Origin: Methanobrevibacter gottschalkii DSM 11977
Lineage (GTDB): Archaea > Methanobacteriota > Methanobacteria > Methanobacteriales > Methanobacteriaceae
Direction: 5' to 3'
Length of the DNA stretch: 64,000 nt
Assembly (NCBI RefSeq): GCF_003814835.1
Contig: NZ_RKRG01000005.1
Coordinates: forward strand, 1 to 64,000
A program made the translations under genes and the position numbers. Under the pieces are notes generated by a model, which worked only from the letters and a program-made list of their open reading frames with translations, ran no database searches and was not told the DNA's origin. Every line of letters starts with the position of its first letter. The first letter of the stretch is position 1. Positions 37,801 to 46,619 of this stretch are shown here, piece after piece.

Positions 37801-39227
37801 ATGCAAATGTAGGATCTTTTGAAATAATCTCAAAATATTGTGGAAATAATCAATATAAATCTATATCCAATACAAACATGATTACAATTTCTAATAAAAC
37901 AAATGTTGTATTTGTTGATGCAAGTTTGCCAAATTCTGAAATTCAAAAAATTTTCGATGATTGTAAAAATGGAAGTAATGTTGAATTCTTAGGGAACAGT
38001 TATAATGATATTTCATTAAATATTAACAAACCATTAAATATTTACTCTGAAAATAGAATTACTTTAAATGCTAAATCAATGAGTCCAGTATTTAAAGTTT
38101 TAGCATCTGATGTGAAAATTTGTAATTTATCCATTGTTGGAAACTCTTATGATGGAATTGAGATTAACAATGCTGTTAATGTTGTAATATTTGAAAATAA
38201 TATTTTAAATCGTTTGGATCAATCTAAAATAGGTGAATATATGTTGAGTACAATTTCTCTTCCAGGGTATGGGATAAATGTTATTGACTCAAAAAATGTT
38301 GAAATTTCTAATAATTCAATCAACACATTTGAAAGTGGAATTTTTGTTTCAAATTCTAATAATTTAAGTATTAACTCAAATGTGTTAAAAGAAAATAATT
38401 ATGGGATTAAGTATGGATTTAATGTTTCAAATTCTAACATTACAAACAATATGATTTCTGAAAGTATTGGTTTATATACAAATTTAGTTCCTGAAGGTCC
38501 GCGCGGATATGGTGTATTTTTAAATAATTCTGCAGTAAATGTAACAATTGCTAAAAATAATATTTCTTGGAATCATTTAGGGATTTCCATTGATGCAAAT
38601 TATTCAACAGGTATTTTAATAACTAGTAATTTAATTTCTGATAATGTACTTGAGGGAATTAGGTTTAATGAAGGTTATGATTTGGCTAAAAATGCTATTG
38701 AACCTGTTGTGACTGATAATGCAATATATAGAAATGGTAGAGGTCCAAGTATGATGATTTTAGGTGAATTAAGTGCAAACCCTGCAGGAATTTATGGTCC
38801 TGGTGCATTTAATGATTCTTTAAAATTAAAATTAGGTGCTAATTGGTATGGTAAAAATCTGATTGTTACATGGGATAATGATACTGGGGTTGTTGGTTAT
38901 GGAACAATGTGTCCAAGAATTAATACAACAGGAATTGCATTTAAAGAGATAACTTGTGTGAATCCAGGTACTTATTCTATTACATTTTATAAAAATGATG
39001 AAGTTGCCTCAAAATTGCCAGTATTTAATATGTATGCTACGTTAAATGACAATGTTGAAATTGTGTTTGATGTTATAAATGGTGTTGGGGTGTTTACTTT
39101 TGATACTCAAAAATTCACTACTGGTGAAAATGTAATTAAAGTGTCTAGTGGTTCTTTAAATGATTCTGATAGGATTTTTAAAGTTGAAATGTCTAAGACA
39201 TTAGATGATAGTGAAGTTCCAATTTAA
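34809..39227 (+). CDS. Giant adhesin-like protein with two beta-helix modules and tandem Ig-like repeats
   Basis: This surface protein of about 1,472 residues starts with a signal peptide (KINKILVLLSFILVVLICTN). A first beta-helix module (about 85-340; DSTIQKAINNAKAGDTIIIN at its start) is followed by a Tyr/Asn-rich middle domain (about 345-540). Then come about five lysine-rich Ig-like repeats (about 570-1010), each with a 'LNGKTYxKTTNxKG' turn. A second beta-helix module (about 1015-1310) starts NSEIQKIFDDCKNGSNVEFL, closely resembling the module of the adhesin at 27578. No membrane anchor is visible at the C-terminus. The ORF extends to a TTG at 34785, but that lies within the promoter motif; ATG 34809 is the probable start. 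Confidence 0.87.
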   Translation: MKINKILVLLSFILVVLICTNSVSAFSDDSNLTDDLSSFASDFDKSNLGQNIEVNLDKLSFSEDSPLSDTIIVEEVEKDHNEMDDSTIQKAINNAKAGDTIIINGTSYVHCHFIIDKKLTIISNVGTTMEPCGSDAVSGHRGIFYISPEASGTVISGFTIRNDVAKADDYGILVRGADDVKIQNCVIYNNGLSSDAIRVENTKNTVIENVSISKAFNGIRILDSENVNISDSFIDNAKYCINVIDSNKINLVSNNITNNKISGIAISGSSKNINILSNNISKGHVGINLTVANHVYIISNYIGLSDKYGVYTNCNITKMEIKGNFIDRNGNYNIFNDHRVKNLFVNGGENKQVINNNYMIGGDNQDRPVWHQVYEYRPGKGDNTYNPETDTYTYVGEDNGDYYGHQSGTFMGYVLAINQFLQCPNIYFTFPTNGVTPWTKTGNYNLYLSEITQVKKGVYSISIVDVDGNLAEEISSVPVTFYLMKNNTDNNGKQKAPQEDDVSKVVMMKNGTATVRFYPDEFKESDNILLASFPGIGNNIYSNMYSPYKLFSIDDKFIPGNVTETKVTVSNLNTYPNSNAIFKVILIDLTGNAIANELVNFKINGKSYGATTDVNGVAKIKISQSKEGTYTIAVNYIGDDIDYTSSSAQAKVAVKKISTKILSSNVYMIPNIAEYYSITLKDASGHGISYQKVTFKLNKKIYTVKTNKNGVAKLKLKFTKKTTYYIHVNFEGNSKYKAVSKTNKIIVKYSSKIAKLTVPKVTILPKTYKYYTISLKNTNGKGIAKQKITVKLNGKTYIKTTNGKGNVAIKVKFSKLGAYKVSAIYKGSKIYKKTSSNGKIVVAKSSTKFTAPKVTILPYEKKVYTTTLKTSAGKALSKQKITIVLNGKTYSKTTNSKGQASINVKFSSENVYSVILKYSGNGYYKSSKATGTITVSKISTQLISYNKTFAIDSTKNFTISLKDKSGKTLSNQNITFLFNNQNLTKITDENGIASVNLDANVGSFEIISKYCGNNQYKSISNTNMITISNKTNVVFVDASLPNSEIQKIFDDCKNGSNVEFLGNSYNDISLNINKPLNIYSENRITLNAKSMSPVFKVLASDVKICNLSIVGNSYDGIEINNAVNVVIFENNILNRLDQSKIGEYMLSTISLPGYGINVIDSKNVEISNNSINTFESGIFVSNSNNLSINSNVLKENNYGIKYGFNVSNSNITNNMISESIGLYTNLVPEGPRGYGVFLNNSAVNVTIAKNNISWNHLGISIDANYSTGILITSNLISDNVLEGIRFNEGYDLAKNAIEPVVTDNAIYRNGRGPSMMILGELSANPAGIYGPGAFNDSLKLKLGANWYGKNLIVTWDNDTGVVGYGTMCPRINTTGIAFKEITCVNPGTYSITFYKNDEVASKLPVFNMYATLNDNVEIVFDVINGVGVFTFDTQKFTTGENVIKVSSGSLNDSDRIFKVEMSKTLDDSEVPI

Positions 39228-39232
39228 ATTTT

Positions 39233-39258
39233 AAGGTATTATTTTTAATACTTTTTTT
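39233..39258 (+). terminator. Hairpin and T-tract terminator after the giant adhesin
   Basis: AAGGTATTA (39233-39241) pairs with TAATACTTT (39246-39254) with one G-T pair, and the right arm runs into a seven-T tract (39252-39258). The remaining ~240 bp up to the convergent tag gene show nothing else I can support. Confidence 0.6.
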
Positions 39259-39495
39259 ATTTTATTAAACCGCTAGTTTGCGTGTCTTTTGCTTAGTTGT
39301 TTTAAAAACATGTTGATATTATAATATTGCATTTCTTTATTATTTTTTAATTTTAATAATGTCTATATTTCAGGATATTAAAACATGCAATGAAATAAAA
39401 TGCTTTTTATTATTTGGAATATATGGTCTTGCAGTTATTTGTATTTAAAAAAATATTTTGGTGCATTTAAATTAGTTTTCATTGTTTCATAATAT

Positions 39496-40044
39496 TTAAT
39501 CAGTTTTATTAAATTTAAAACAACTTTTTTGATGATTATCAATAATTCCAATAGATTCAAGATATGAATAGACTATTGTTGGACCTACAAATTTCATTCC
39601 ACGTTTTTTTAAATCTTTTGAAATGGTTTTTGATAATTCAGATTCAGTTTTAAATTCAGCTTTAATTATTTTCCCATTGCTAAATCCCCAAATATATGAA
39701 TCAAAGCTTTCAAATTCATTTTGAATTTCCATAAATATTTTAGCATTATTGATTGCAGCATTAATCTTTCCTTTGTGGCGAATAATTCCTTTATTTTCTT
39801 TTAATTCATTAACTTTATCTTCTTTATACTCAGAAATTTTCATGTAATCAAAGTTATCAAATGCTTTTCTGAAATTTTCTCTTTTTTTAAGTATTGTAAT
39901 CCAAGAAAGGCCTGCTTGGAATGATTCTAGAACAAGCATTTCAAATAATTCTTGGTCGTCATGTGTTGGGACTCCCCATTCTTCATCATGATATTTAATA
40001 TAGATTTCTTCATCAGTTACCCAACTACACCTTTTAATTGTCAT
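39496..40044 (-). CDS. tag: DNA-3-methyladenine glycosylase I
   Basis: Tag removes 3-methyladenine from alkylated DNA as the first step of base excision repair. The 182 residues match the family: CSWVTDEEIYIKYHDEEWGV at the N-terminus (with the zinc-ligand Cys and the active-site aromatic/Glu region) and QELFEMLVLESFQAGLSWIT. The middle part is RKAFDNFDYMKISEYKEDKV, and KKRGMKFVGPTIVYSYLESI lies near the end. It is convergent to the adhesin cluster and divergent from the FUSC gene. Confidence 0.93.
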   Translation of the reverse strand: MTIKRCSWVTDEEIYIKYHDEEWGVPTHDDQELFEMLVLESFQAGLSWITILKKRENFRKAFDNFDYMKISEYKEDKVNELKENKGIIRHKGKINAAINNAKIFMEIQNEFESFDSYIWGFSNGKIIKAEFKTESELSKTISKDLKKRGMKFVGPTIVYSYLESIGIIDNHQKSCFKFNKTD

Positions 40045-40110
40045 AGAAATTATTATTAAAAACTTTATTTAAATATATTTTCATTGAACAATTAATTGAA
40101 AGGTTTGCAA

Positions 40111-41866
40111 ATGAATAACGCTTTAAAATTGAAATTGAGCATGTTTTTTCTCATGATGTTTGTCATGATTTTTTATATGTTGGTATTTGGAAAAGTTAAT
40201 ATTGTAATTGGTTTAATGGTTGTTGTTGCAGCGTTATTAAATTTAGGTAATGATTTATCATACAATCCTAAATTATCCTTTATTAAAGTATTTTCTCTTT
40301 TAATGATTTTAGGATTTGCATCTTATCTTAATAATCCTATAACTGCTTTTGGTTGTATTTTAACATTTTTCATAGTATTTGGAACAACATTTACATCTTA
40401 TCATTTGTTCGGAACTCATGTTTATTTGCCATTTTTAATGATTTATTTTATGATGGTAGTCATTCCAGTACCTCTTGAAGCTTTGCCGATGAGGTTATTA
40501 TCTTTGGCAATCGGAGCTATTTTCATTGTGGGCTTAAATCTAAAGGTTAATGGTAAAAAATATTCTAAATTATCTAAATTTACAATTTCTTCACTGATTA
40601 ATGAACTTCTTGAAGCAATTGATTTGAAATTAGATGGAAAGGAAGTTTCAATGGATAGTTTTAATGTAGCTAATGGATTTTATAGGAGTATTTTTTCTAA
40701 ATTTGAATATAAATATTTCCCAAATCAAAAGCATGAATGTATCTTAAATATTCTAAAATCTTTTCAATATATCGGTTGGAGTTTATCTAATTATGAATTG
40801 TCTGTAAATGAATTAACCCATATTAAACGAATTTTAAATGATATCAAAAATTTTAAATTTTCAGAAATTGAAGAAATTACAGGTGAAACTAAAGAAATGA
40901 ATTTAATTCTTTTAAACTTAAAAATAATTGTAAACGAAGCAAGTAAAAAAAATATAGAAAAAGAGAAGAAAATTCCAAATAAATATGTTGTATTCAATGT
41001 ATTAAAACATTTAATTAAAAGACAATTTTCATTTAAATCAGCTAAATTCACTTTTGCATTTAAAATGGCTGTTGTTTTAACATTATGGGAAGTTATAACA
41101 TTAATATTTAATTTTCCATATACAAAATGGTTATATTTTGCATCAATTCCATTAATGCTTCCATATATTGATGATGTTGCACATACTGCTAAAAGTCGTA
41201 TGGGAGGAACATTAATTGGAGTTTCTGCATTTGCAGTAATCATGATTGCTTTACAGTATATTCCCATTTCTTCTTATATTGCAATGATTATTGTATTGAT
41301 AGCCTCACTATTTGGTATGGTTTTTTCACTTCAAAATAAATTGAAATTATCCTCATTCACAACATTAATGTCAGTTACAGTATCTCTGATGTATATCACA
41401 CCACCTAAGGCTATTAAAAATACTGTGGGTTATTGTTGCAATGATTGTTGTAACCTTTATTAATTATGGATTTTTGCCATTTTCTGTTGAAAAAGAGACC
41501 AAGAATAATTTAAAAACATCTTATGTGTTAAATAGATGTTTTGTAAATTTAATTAAATTAAAATGTGAGGGTAAAAATATTAACAAAACATCATTGCTTG
41601 CTGTAAGTAGTATGGTTCATGAAAATATTGAATTAACTAACAATAATAAAGAATTGTATCAAATGCAAACTAAAACAACGAATATTTCTAATTCAATTTT
41701 AAATTATATTGAAATTTATGGAATATCTTCAGAAATGAAAGTTAAAATTATTAAAGTAATCGAAAATAAAGGTAATTTTGACAATCATGAAAATATTATT
41801 CTATATTCTATAAATTATGTAGTGAATTTATTGAATGAAGAAAAAAATTTAATAGAATCTATATGA
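40111..41866 (+). pseudogene. FUSC-family membrane protein, frameshifted
   Basis: The first frame (40111-41463) codes for a FUSC-like protein with two blocks of membrane helices around a soluble region. The first block is MFFLMMFVMIFYMLVFGKVN to LSLAIGAIFIVGLNL. The second starts KMAVVLTLWEVITLIFNFPY and includes HTAKSRMGGTLIGVSAFAV, typical of aromatic-acid exporters. At about 41425, beside GTGGG, the natural continuation changes frame. WVIVAMIVVTFINYGFLPFS and the following ~140-residue cytoplasmic tail read to 41866. One base too many (or two missing) explains it. The first ATG with an AGGT-like site is 40111. Either it is a pseudogene or the sequence has an error. Confidence 0.78.
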
Positions 41867-41951
41867 ACATATGATAAGTTTATATAGTAAATTATCAAAA
41901 TAAATGTATGTTTAACTAATTTTTTTTATTCTATTTCAATGAGGGATTACA

Positions 41952-43094
41952 ATGGTAGAGTTAGGGTTAGGGATGATGAGACTCCCGGTTTTAGATGAAA
42001 ATGATTTTTCAAGTGTAGATTATGATCAAATTACAAAAATGATTGATGCATTAATGGATGCTGGTTTCAACTGTTTTGATACTGCTTATCCATATCATGA
42101 AGGTTTAAGTGAAGTTGCTTTAAGAAAATGTCTGGTTGAAAGATATCCTAGGGATTCTTTTAAGGTCTTCGATAAATTGCCCACTTTTGCAATTACCGAA
42201 GAATCACAACTTGAACCAATTTTTAAAGAGCAGCTTGAACGATGCGGTGTTGAATATTTCGATTATTATTTGATGCATAATGTAAGCGGATATTCTGAAA
42301 AAGGATGGTTGGATGTTGATTCATTTTCATTTGCAAATAAGAAAAAAGAAGAAGGATACATCAAACATTTAGGATTATCTACTCATGCTAATGCAGAATT
42401 TTTAGATAATATGTTAACAATCCATCCAGAAATGGAATTCGTTTTACTCCAAATTAATTATCTTGATTGGGAAGATGAAGGAATTGAATCTAGGAAATGT
42501 TGGGAAGTTGCAAGAAAACACAATAAACCAATAATGGTGATGGAAGCATTTAAAGGCGGTTTTTTATCTGATGTTCCTAAAGAAGCAGAAAAACTCATGA
42601 AAGAGTATGCTCCAGACAAATCTGTTGTATCTTGGGCAATGAGATTTGTAGCTAATTTGGATGGTGTATTTCTAGTTTTAACTGGTGCAAGCAGTCTTGA
42701 ACAAGTTGAAGAAAATATTGTTGAGTTTAATAATGCAACTCCTCTTAATGATGAAGAATTAAATGTTATTAGTGAAGTTTCAGAGATTATTAATGCTAAT
42801 ATTACTGTAGATTGTACAAAATGCAGATATTGTGTTGATTCTTGCAGTGAGGAGATTGATATTGCAAAACTTTTTGATTTATACAATAAAGAGAAGATTC
42901 TTGGTGAAAATGACTGGTCTCCTATAGGTAATGCTTATGTGAATTATTCTAAAATTCCTGGTGTTGGAATTGCTTCAGATTGTACTGAATGTGAATTATG
43001 TATTGAGGAATGCCCTCAAGAAATCAATATTCCTGAAGTTTTAAAAGATGTTGCAAAAACATTTGAAACTGAAGGTTATGGTTTTACAAACTGA
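41952..43094 (+). CDS. Aldo/keto reductase with C-terminal 4Fe-4S motifs
   Basis: The first ~290 residues are an aldo/keto reductase TIM barrel (GLGMMRLPVLDENDFSSVDY; FDTAYPYHEGLSEVALRK with the catalytic Tyr; YYLMHNVSGYS). The C-terminus has two cysteine clusters (CTKCRYCVDSCSEE and CTECELCIEECPQEI) that bind 4Fe-4S centres. This fusion is widespread in anaerobes and methanogens, but the substrate is unknown. It has its own TATA box (TTTATATA near 41879) and a GAGG site, and is followed by a U-rich tract. Confidence 0.92.
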   Translation: MVELGLGMMRLPVLDENDFSSVDYDQITKMIDALMDAGFNCFDTAYPYHEGLSEVALRKCLVERYPRDSFKVFDKLPTFAITEESQLEPIFKEQLERCGVEYFDYYLMHNVSGYSEKGWLDVDSFSFANKKKEEGYIKHLGLSTHANAEFLDNMLTIHPEMEFVLLQINYLDWEDEGIESRKCWEVARKHNKPIMVMEAFKGGFLSDVPKEAEKLMKEYAPDKSVVSWAMRFVANLDGVFLVLTGASSLEQVEENIVEFNNATPLNDEELNVISEVSEIINANITVDCTKCRYCVDSCSEEIDIAKLFDLYNKEKILGENDWSPIGNAYVNYSKIPGVGIASDCTECELCIEECPQEINIPEVLKDVAKTFETEGYGFTN

Positions 43095-43200
43095 TTCTTT
43101 TCTTTTTTTAAAATTTTATTTTTTTTATTATATCTAAAGCAACTTTTAATTATAATAAATAATATAATTATAAATATCTAATTTTTATGAGGATTCTATT

Positions 43201-43551
43201 ATGATACCTGGTATGAACAAAAGACAAATGAAACAAATGGAAAAGCAAATGAAAAAAATGGGTATGAAAATGGAGGAACTTGAAGGAGTTCGTGAAGTTG
43301 TTATTCGTTTTGATGAAAAAGAGTTAATTATTGACAATCCTAGTGTGAGTTTAATGAATGTGATGGGTCAAGAAACTTATCAAGTTGAAGGCAAAGCTCA
43401 TGAAGTAGAACTTGATTATGAAATTGAAATTCCAGAAGAAGATATTGAGATGGTAGCTAATAGTGCAGGAGTTTCTGCAAATAAAGCAAAAGAAGCACTT
43501 GAAGAATGTAGAGGTGATCTTGCAGAAGCTATCATGAAATTAAATCAATAG
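43201..43551 (+). CDS. nac: Nascent polypeptide-associated complex protein (archaeal NAC)
   Basis: Archaeal NAC is a homodimeric chaperone near the ribosomal exit tunnel. The 116 residues show a basic, Met/Lys-rich N-terminus (MNKRQMKQMEKQMKKMGMKM), the NAC beta barrel (VREVVIRFDEKELIIDNPSV) and a C-terminal UBA domain (EEDIEMVANSAGVSANKAKE). All three parts and the length are typical. The phosphoesterase gene begins five bases after its stop, so they are co-transcribed. Confidence 0.96.
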   Translation: MIPGMNKRQMKQMEKQMKKMGMKMEELEGVREVVIRFDEKELIIDNPSVSLMNVMGQETYQVEGKAHEVELDYEIEIPEEDIEMVANSAGVSANKAKEALEECRGDLAEAIMKLNQ

Positions 43552-43556
43552 ATAAA

Positions 43557-44300
43557 ATGACTCTTATTGTGCATATTTCAGATTTGCATGTTTGTGAAAA
43601 TGAATTTGATGAAGATATTTTTATGCAAGCTGTTTCTGAAATTAATAATTTAAAACCTGACATGATTATATTAACTGGGGATATAACTAATAGCGGGTAT
43701 TACTATGAGTTTCAACAAGCAACTAAATATTTGGAGATGTTTGAAGCTCCGTTATTTGCTGTTCCAGGAAACCATGATGCTCGTAATTTGGGTTATCAAA
43801 CTTTTGAAGAATTAATTGGGGAGCGTAGTTGGAAATTAACTATGGGCGGTAATTTGACTGTAATTGGTCTTGACAGCAGCTCTCCGGATGAAAATAGAGG
43901 ACACATTGGTAATCCTCAACATATGTGGTTAGAACATCAATTAGATGAATGTACAATTAATGAGAACTTTTCTATCGTAGCTTTACATCATCATGTAATT
44001 TCTATTCCTCAAACAGGACGTGAACGTAATGTTTTATCTGATGCAGGGGATGTATTAAAAACATTAACTAATCATGAAGTTGATTTGGTATTGTCAGGAC
44101 ATAAACATGTTCCCAATATATGGAAACTAAACAATACTATTGTCGTTAATGCAGGTTCTCTTTGTTCTAAAAAGCTTAGAGGTAAAATAAAGAATTCTTA
44201 TATGATATATAATGTTACAGAAGATGAAATAGAAATTTTTCTCAATAATATTAATGGGGAAAAATTTTTATTTGGAAAATACGCGAGAAATGTGTTATAA
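43557..44300 (+). CDS. Calcineurin-like metallophosphoesterase (CpdA-like)
   Basis: This 247-residue two-metal phosphoesterase contains all core motifs: HISDLHVCENEFD (residues 5-17), IILTGDITNSG, VPGNHDARN, ALHHHVISIP and LVLSGHKHVPNI. The arrangement is that of class III cyclic-nucleotide phosphodiesterases (CpdA), although related enzymes act on other phosphoesters. It follows nac by five bases and precedes the nuclease/palm gene pair by about 80 bases. A role in degrading a cyclic nucleotide made by the palm protein is speculative. Confidence 0.9.
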   Translation: MTLIVHISDLHVCENEFDEDIFMQAVSEINNLKPDMIILTGDITNSGYYYEFQQATKYLEMFEAPLFAVPGNHDARNLGYQTFEELIGERSWKLTMGGNLTVIGLDSSSPDENRGHIGNPQHMWLEHQLDECTINENFSIVALHHHVISIPQTGRERNVLSDAGDVLKTLTNHEVDLVLSGHKHVPNIWKLNNTIVVNAGSLCSKKLRGKIKNSYMIYNVTEDEIEIFLNNINGEKFLFGKYARNVL

Positions 44301-44377
44301 AGTAAATTTAAATAATGGAATGCAAAAATATATAATGTAGAATTATTTATTTTGATTAATTAGTTTTAGGTGATATT

Positions 44378-45403
44378 ATGAAAGTGGTTGTAGATGCTTC
44401 TAATGTAGCTTTTAGTGTTAAAAATGAAATGGGACAACCTCAAATGTCTAATATTCTTGCAGCTGTTAAGGCATTAGAAGAAGGTGAAGATGAATTTGTA
44501 ATAATTGCCGATGCATCACTTCGTCATGATATTGATGATAAAGAAACATTTTTGAAATTATTGGAAAGTGAGAACGTAGAAGAAGTCCCTGCAGGTAATG
44601 ATGCAGATCATTTTATTTTGGATATTGCTTCACGTGAAAAAGCAAAAGTATTGTCAAATGATAAATTTAGGGATTATGCTGCTGAATTTAGGAATATTTC
44701 TTCTATTAGGATTCCATTCATAATTGAGAATAATAGACTAACATTTGGTAAACCTAAGAAAGCTAAAAAAGATAAAAACATCCTTCAACACATATGTGAT
44801 GAAATTATAAAAGAATTGAACTTTAAAAAATGGGAAATTTACACAGGTAAAGAGGGTTTAGAAATTTCACCATTAAATATTGCTAAGCAAGCGATTATTC
44901 GCATTGATAATGAGAATAATACGGAATCCAAACTTGAAAACATCTTTTCTAAAATCCCAATGTTTAATAAAATTGTAGAGATGGTTGATGATGTTGAAAT
45001 AGCTGCACCATATGTGATTTTTGTATTGGTGCATCCTAAAGATTATAAACTTGCTGTTAAAAATGCAGGTAACATATCCGTTACTGTTGCAGATAGATTA
45101 GGCCTTGAGAAAAAACCTCTAATTGCAGTTAGAAATGATTTATTCACCAAACAAGGTAATTTTGAATTAAATATTATGTTGGCTGATGAAGTAACTGAAT
45201 ATGCTCCATATAACATTTCAGTTCGTGTATGTGATAGTGATGAAATATTTATTAAAAGAAATTCAAGGAATATTGCAAGCACAATTGCTGGAAGGCTCGG
45301 ATCATGGAAATTCCCATTTGTTTCTGTAAAACCAGATATGCTTTTAGAAAAACCTGGTGATTTTGAAATAGAACTGGAAAAAGGAGGAGGATTAGATGGT
45401 TAA
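44378..45403 (+). CDS. NYN (Zc3h12a-like) ribonuclease domain protein
   Basis: Residues 1-125 form a PIN-like NYN domain of the Zc3h12a type: MKVVVDASNVAFSVKN (Asp6), VIIADASLRHDID (Asp45), PAGNDADHFILDIASRE (Asp75/Asp77) and VLSNDKFRDYAAEF (Asp94). These acidic residues form the metal site of RNases. A lysine-rich linker (KPKKAKKDK) follows. A C-terminal region of about 200 residues of unknown fold contains two related-looking halves, each with a motif resembling 'NAGNISVTVADRLG' / 'NSRNIASTIAGRLG'. It has its own promoter region and GGTGAT ribosome site, and its 3' end overlaps the palm-domain gene by eight bases. Confidence 0.8.
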   Translation: MKVVVDASNVAFSVKNEMGQPQMSNILAAVKALEEGEDEFVIIADASLRHDIDDKETFLKLLESENVEEVPAGNDADHFILDIASREKAKVLSNDKFRDYAAEFRNISSIRIPFIIENNRLTFGKPKKAKKDKNILQHICDEIIKELNFKKWEIYTGKEGLEISPLNIAKQAIIRIDNENNTESKLENIFSKIPMFNKIVEMVDDVEIAAPYVIFVLVHPKDYKLAVKNAGNISVTVADRLGLEKKPLIAVRNDLFTKQGNFELNIMLADEVTEYAPYNISVRVCDSDEIFIKRNSRNIASTIAGRLGSWKFPFVSVKPDMLLEKPGDFEIELEKGGGLDG

Positions 45404-46598
45404 TCCATTAACTAAATCTTTAATTAAGGTAACTACTAACTTAACTCCAATTTCTGTTGGAACTAAATTTTTTCCAACAAATTCACTAGAAACAGAATAT
45501 GTTGAATTATTTAATTATACTCAAACTATTCTTTTTGAACTTGATAAAGCAGAAATAACCTCCGATTCCATTTTAGAAAACTTAATTCGGGATGTTGGTG
45601 TGGAAAACCTTCCAAAAGATTATAATTTTTATGAATTAAAACCAGCTGAAAACCGGATTGAAGAATATGCATTAGTAAGTAATATTATCATGGGCAATGA
45701 TCGTTATTTTTACATCGAACTTCAAAATCCTTCTCATTTAATTAATATTTTTGTAAAAATCATTGAAAATGAAAAAGGGGAAGTTGTAGAAAAAACTGCA
45801 ACAGAATTAGTTGCTAAAATGCTAAGTAAAAATGATGCGATTCGTGTAGCTATTGAATTAATTGGTATTGGTTTGTCTGAAGGAATTCAAGTAATTTCTG
45901 CTGTTGGAATGACTGGTGCGGCATCTATTGAAAGAGCAATACATTATACTCAAAACGTAGGCAGTTTTCCAGGTATTGCATTTACTAAGTTAGGTGGGGA
46001 ATATGCGCTTGTTTTTGATTCTCCATTTTTACTTCAAGAATCAAGGCCTGTTGACTTGGAAAATTATTTATTCATTGATTTAATCGATTCGACTAAATTC
46101 ATTGATAAAAATGGTCGTAATCAACTTGTTGATTTGATGACAGGTATTAAAAATTTCATTGAAACGGAATGTAATGGTGAGTTAGAAGGGTATCGTGAAG
46201 GTGGGGATGATTTTATTGCAAGGTTTCCATCTAAAGACTTAGCAATACGCGCTGGACTTGATGCAGCATGGTTCGCACTTGATAATGGTGCGAAAATAAG
46301 GGCAGGTGTTGGTAGAAGTAGAAGGGAAGCAGGTGAGAGAGCCCAACTTGTTGATGATTTAAAATCAACTGCACCATTGTCTTTGGTTGTATTTGAATTA
46401 GCAAATGGTTTGTATGCATATAATATTCCGTCTGAATTTACAAGAACTTTAATTAATTTAATAGAAAATGAAAAAGCAAAATTAATTGGTGTTTTTGTTT
46501 TTGTGTTTATATTTGCATTTATAATGTCCATTTTAGGGCTTGGAGTATTTAGTTTCATAGGTGTTATAATAGCATTAGTTTATGCATTTGTAGCTTAA
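45396..46598 (+). CDS. Membrane protein with a GGDD palm (nucleotide polymerase/cyclase-like) domain
   Basis: Residues about 222-310 resemble the palm domain shared by GGDEF cyclases, class III cyclases and CRISPR Cas10. FIDLIDSTKF (226-235) gives D228 and D231, GYREGGDDFIARF holds GGDD at 269-272, and IRAGVGRSR resembles the strand that follows in GGDEF enzymes. All residues needed for two-metal nucleotide chemistry are present. An N-terminal domain of about 200 residues has no family I recognise. Two membrane helices lie at 364-399 (IGVFVFVFIFAFIMSILGLG), placing the palm domain in the cytoplasm near the membrane. The gene overlaps the NYN nuclease gene by eight bases, so both are co-translated. 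The product nucleotide is unknown. Confidence 0.65.
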   Translation: MVNPLTKSLIKVTTNLTPISVGTKFFPTNSLETEYVELFNYTQTILFELDKAEITSDSILENLIRDVGVENLPKDYNFYELKPAENRIEEYALVSNIIMGNDRYFYIELQNPSHLINIFVKIIENEKGEVVEKTATELVAKMLSKNDAIRVAIELIGIGLSEGIQVISAVGMTGAASIERAIHYTQNVGSFPGIAFTKLGGEYALVFDSPFLLQESRPVDLENYLFIDLIDSTKFIDKNGRNQLVDLMTGIKNFIETECNGELEGYREGGDDFIARFPSKDLAIRAGLDAAWFALDNGAKIRAGVGRSRREAGERAQLVDDLKSTAPLSLVVFELANGLYAYNIPSEFTRTLINLIENEKAKLIGVFVFVFIFAFIMSILGLGVFSFIGVIIALVYAFVA

Positions 46599-46619
46599 TA
46601 AATAAAGAAGTGAAGTAAT

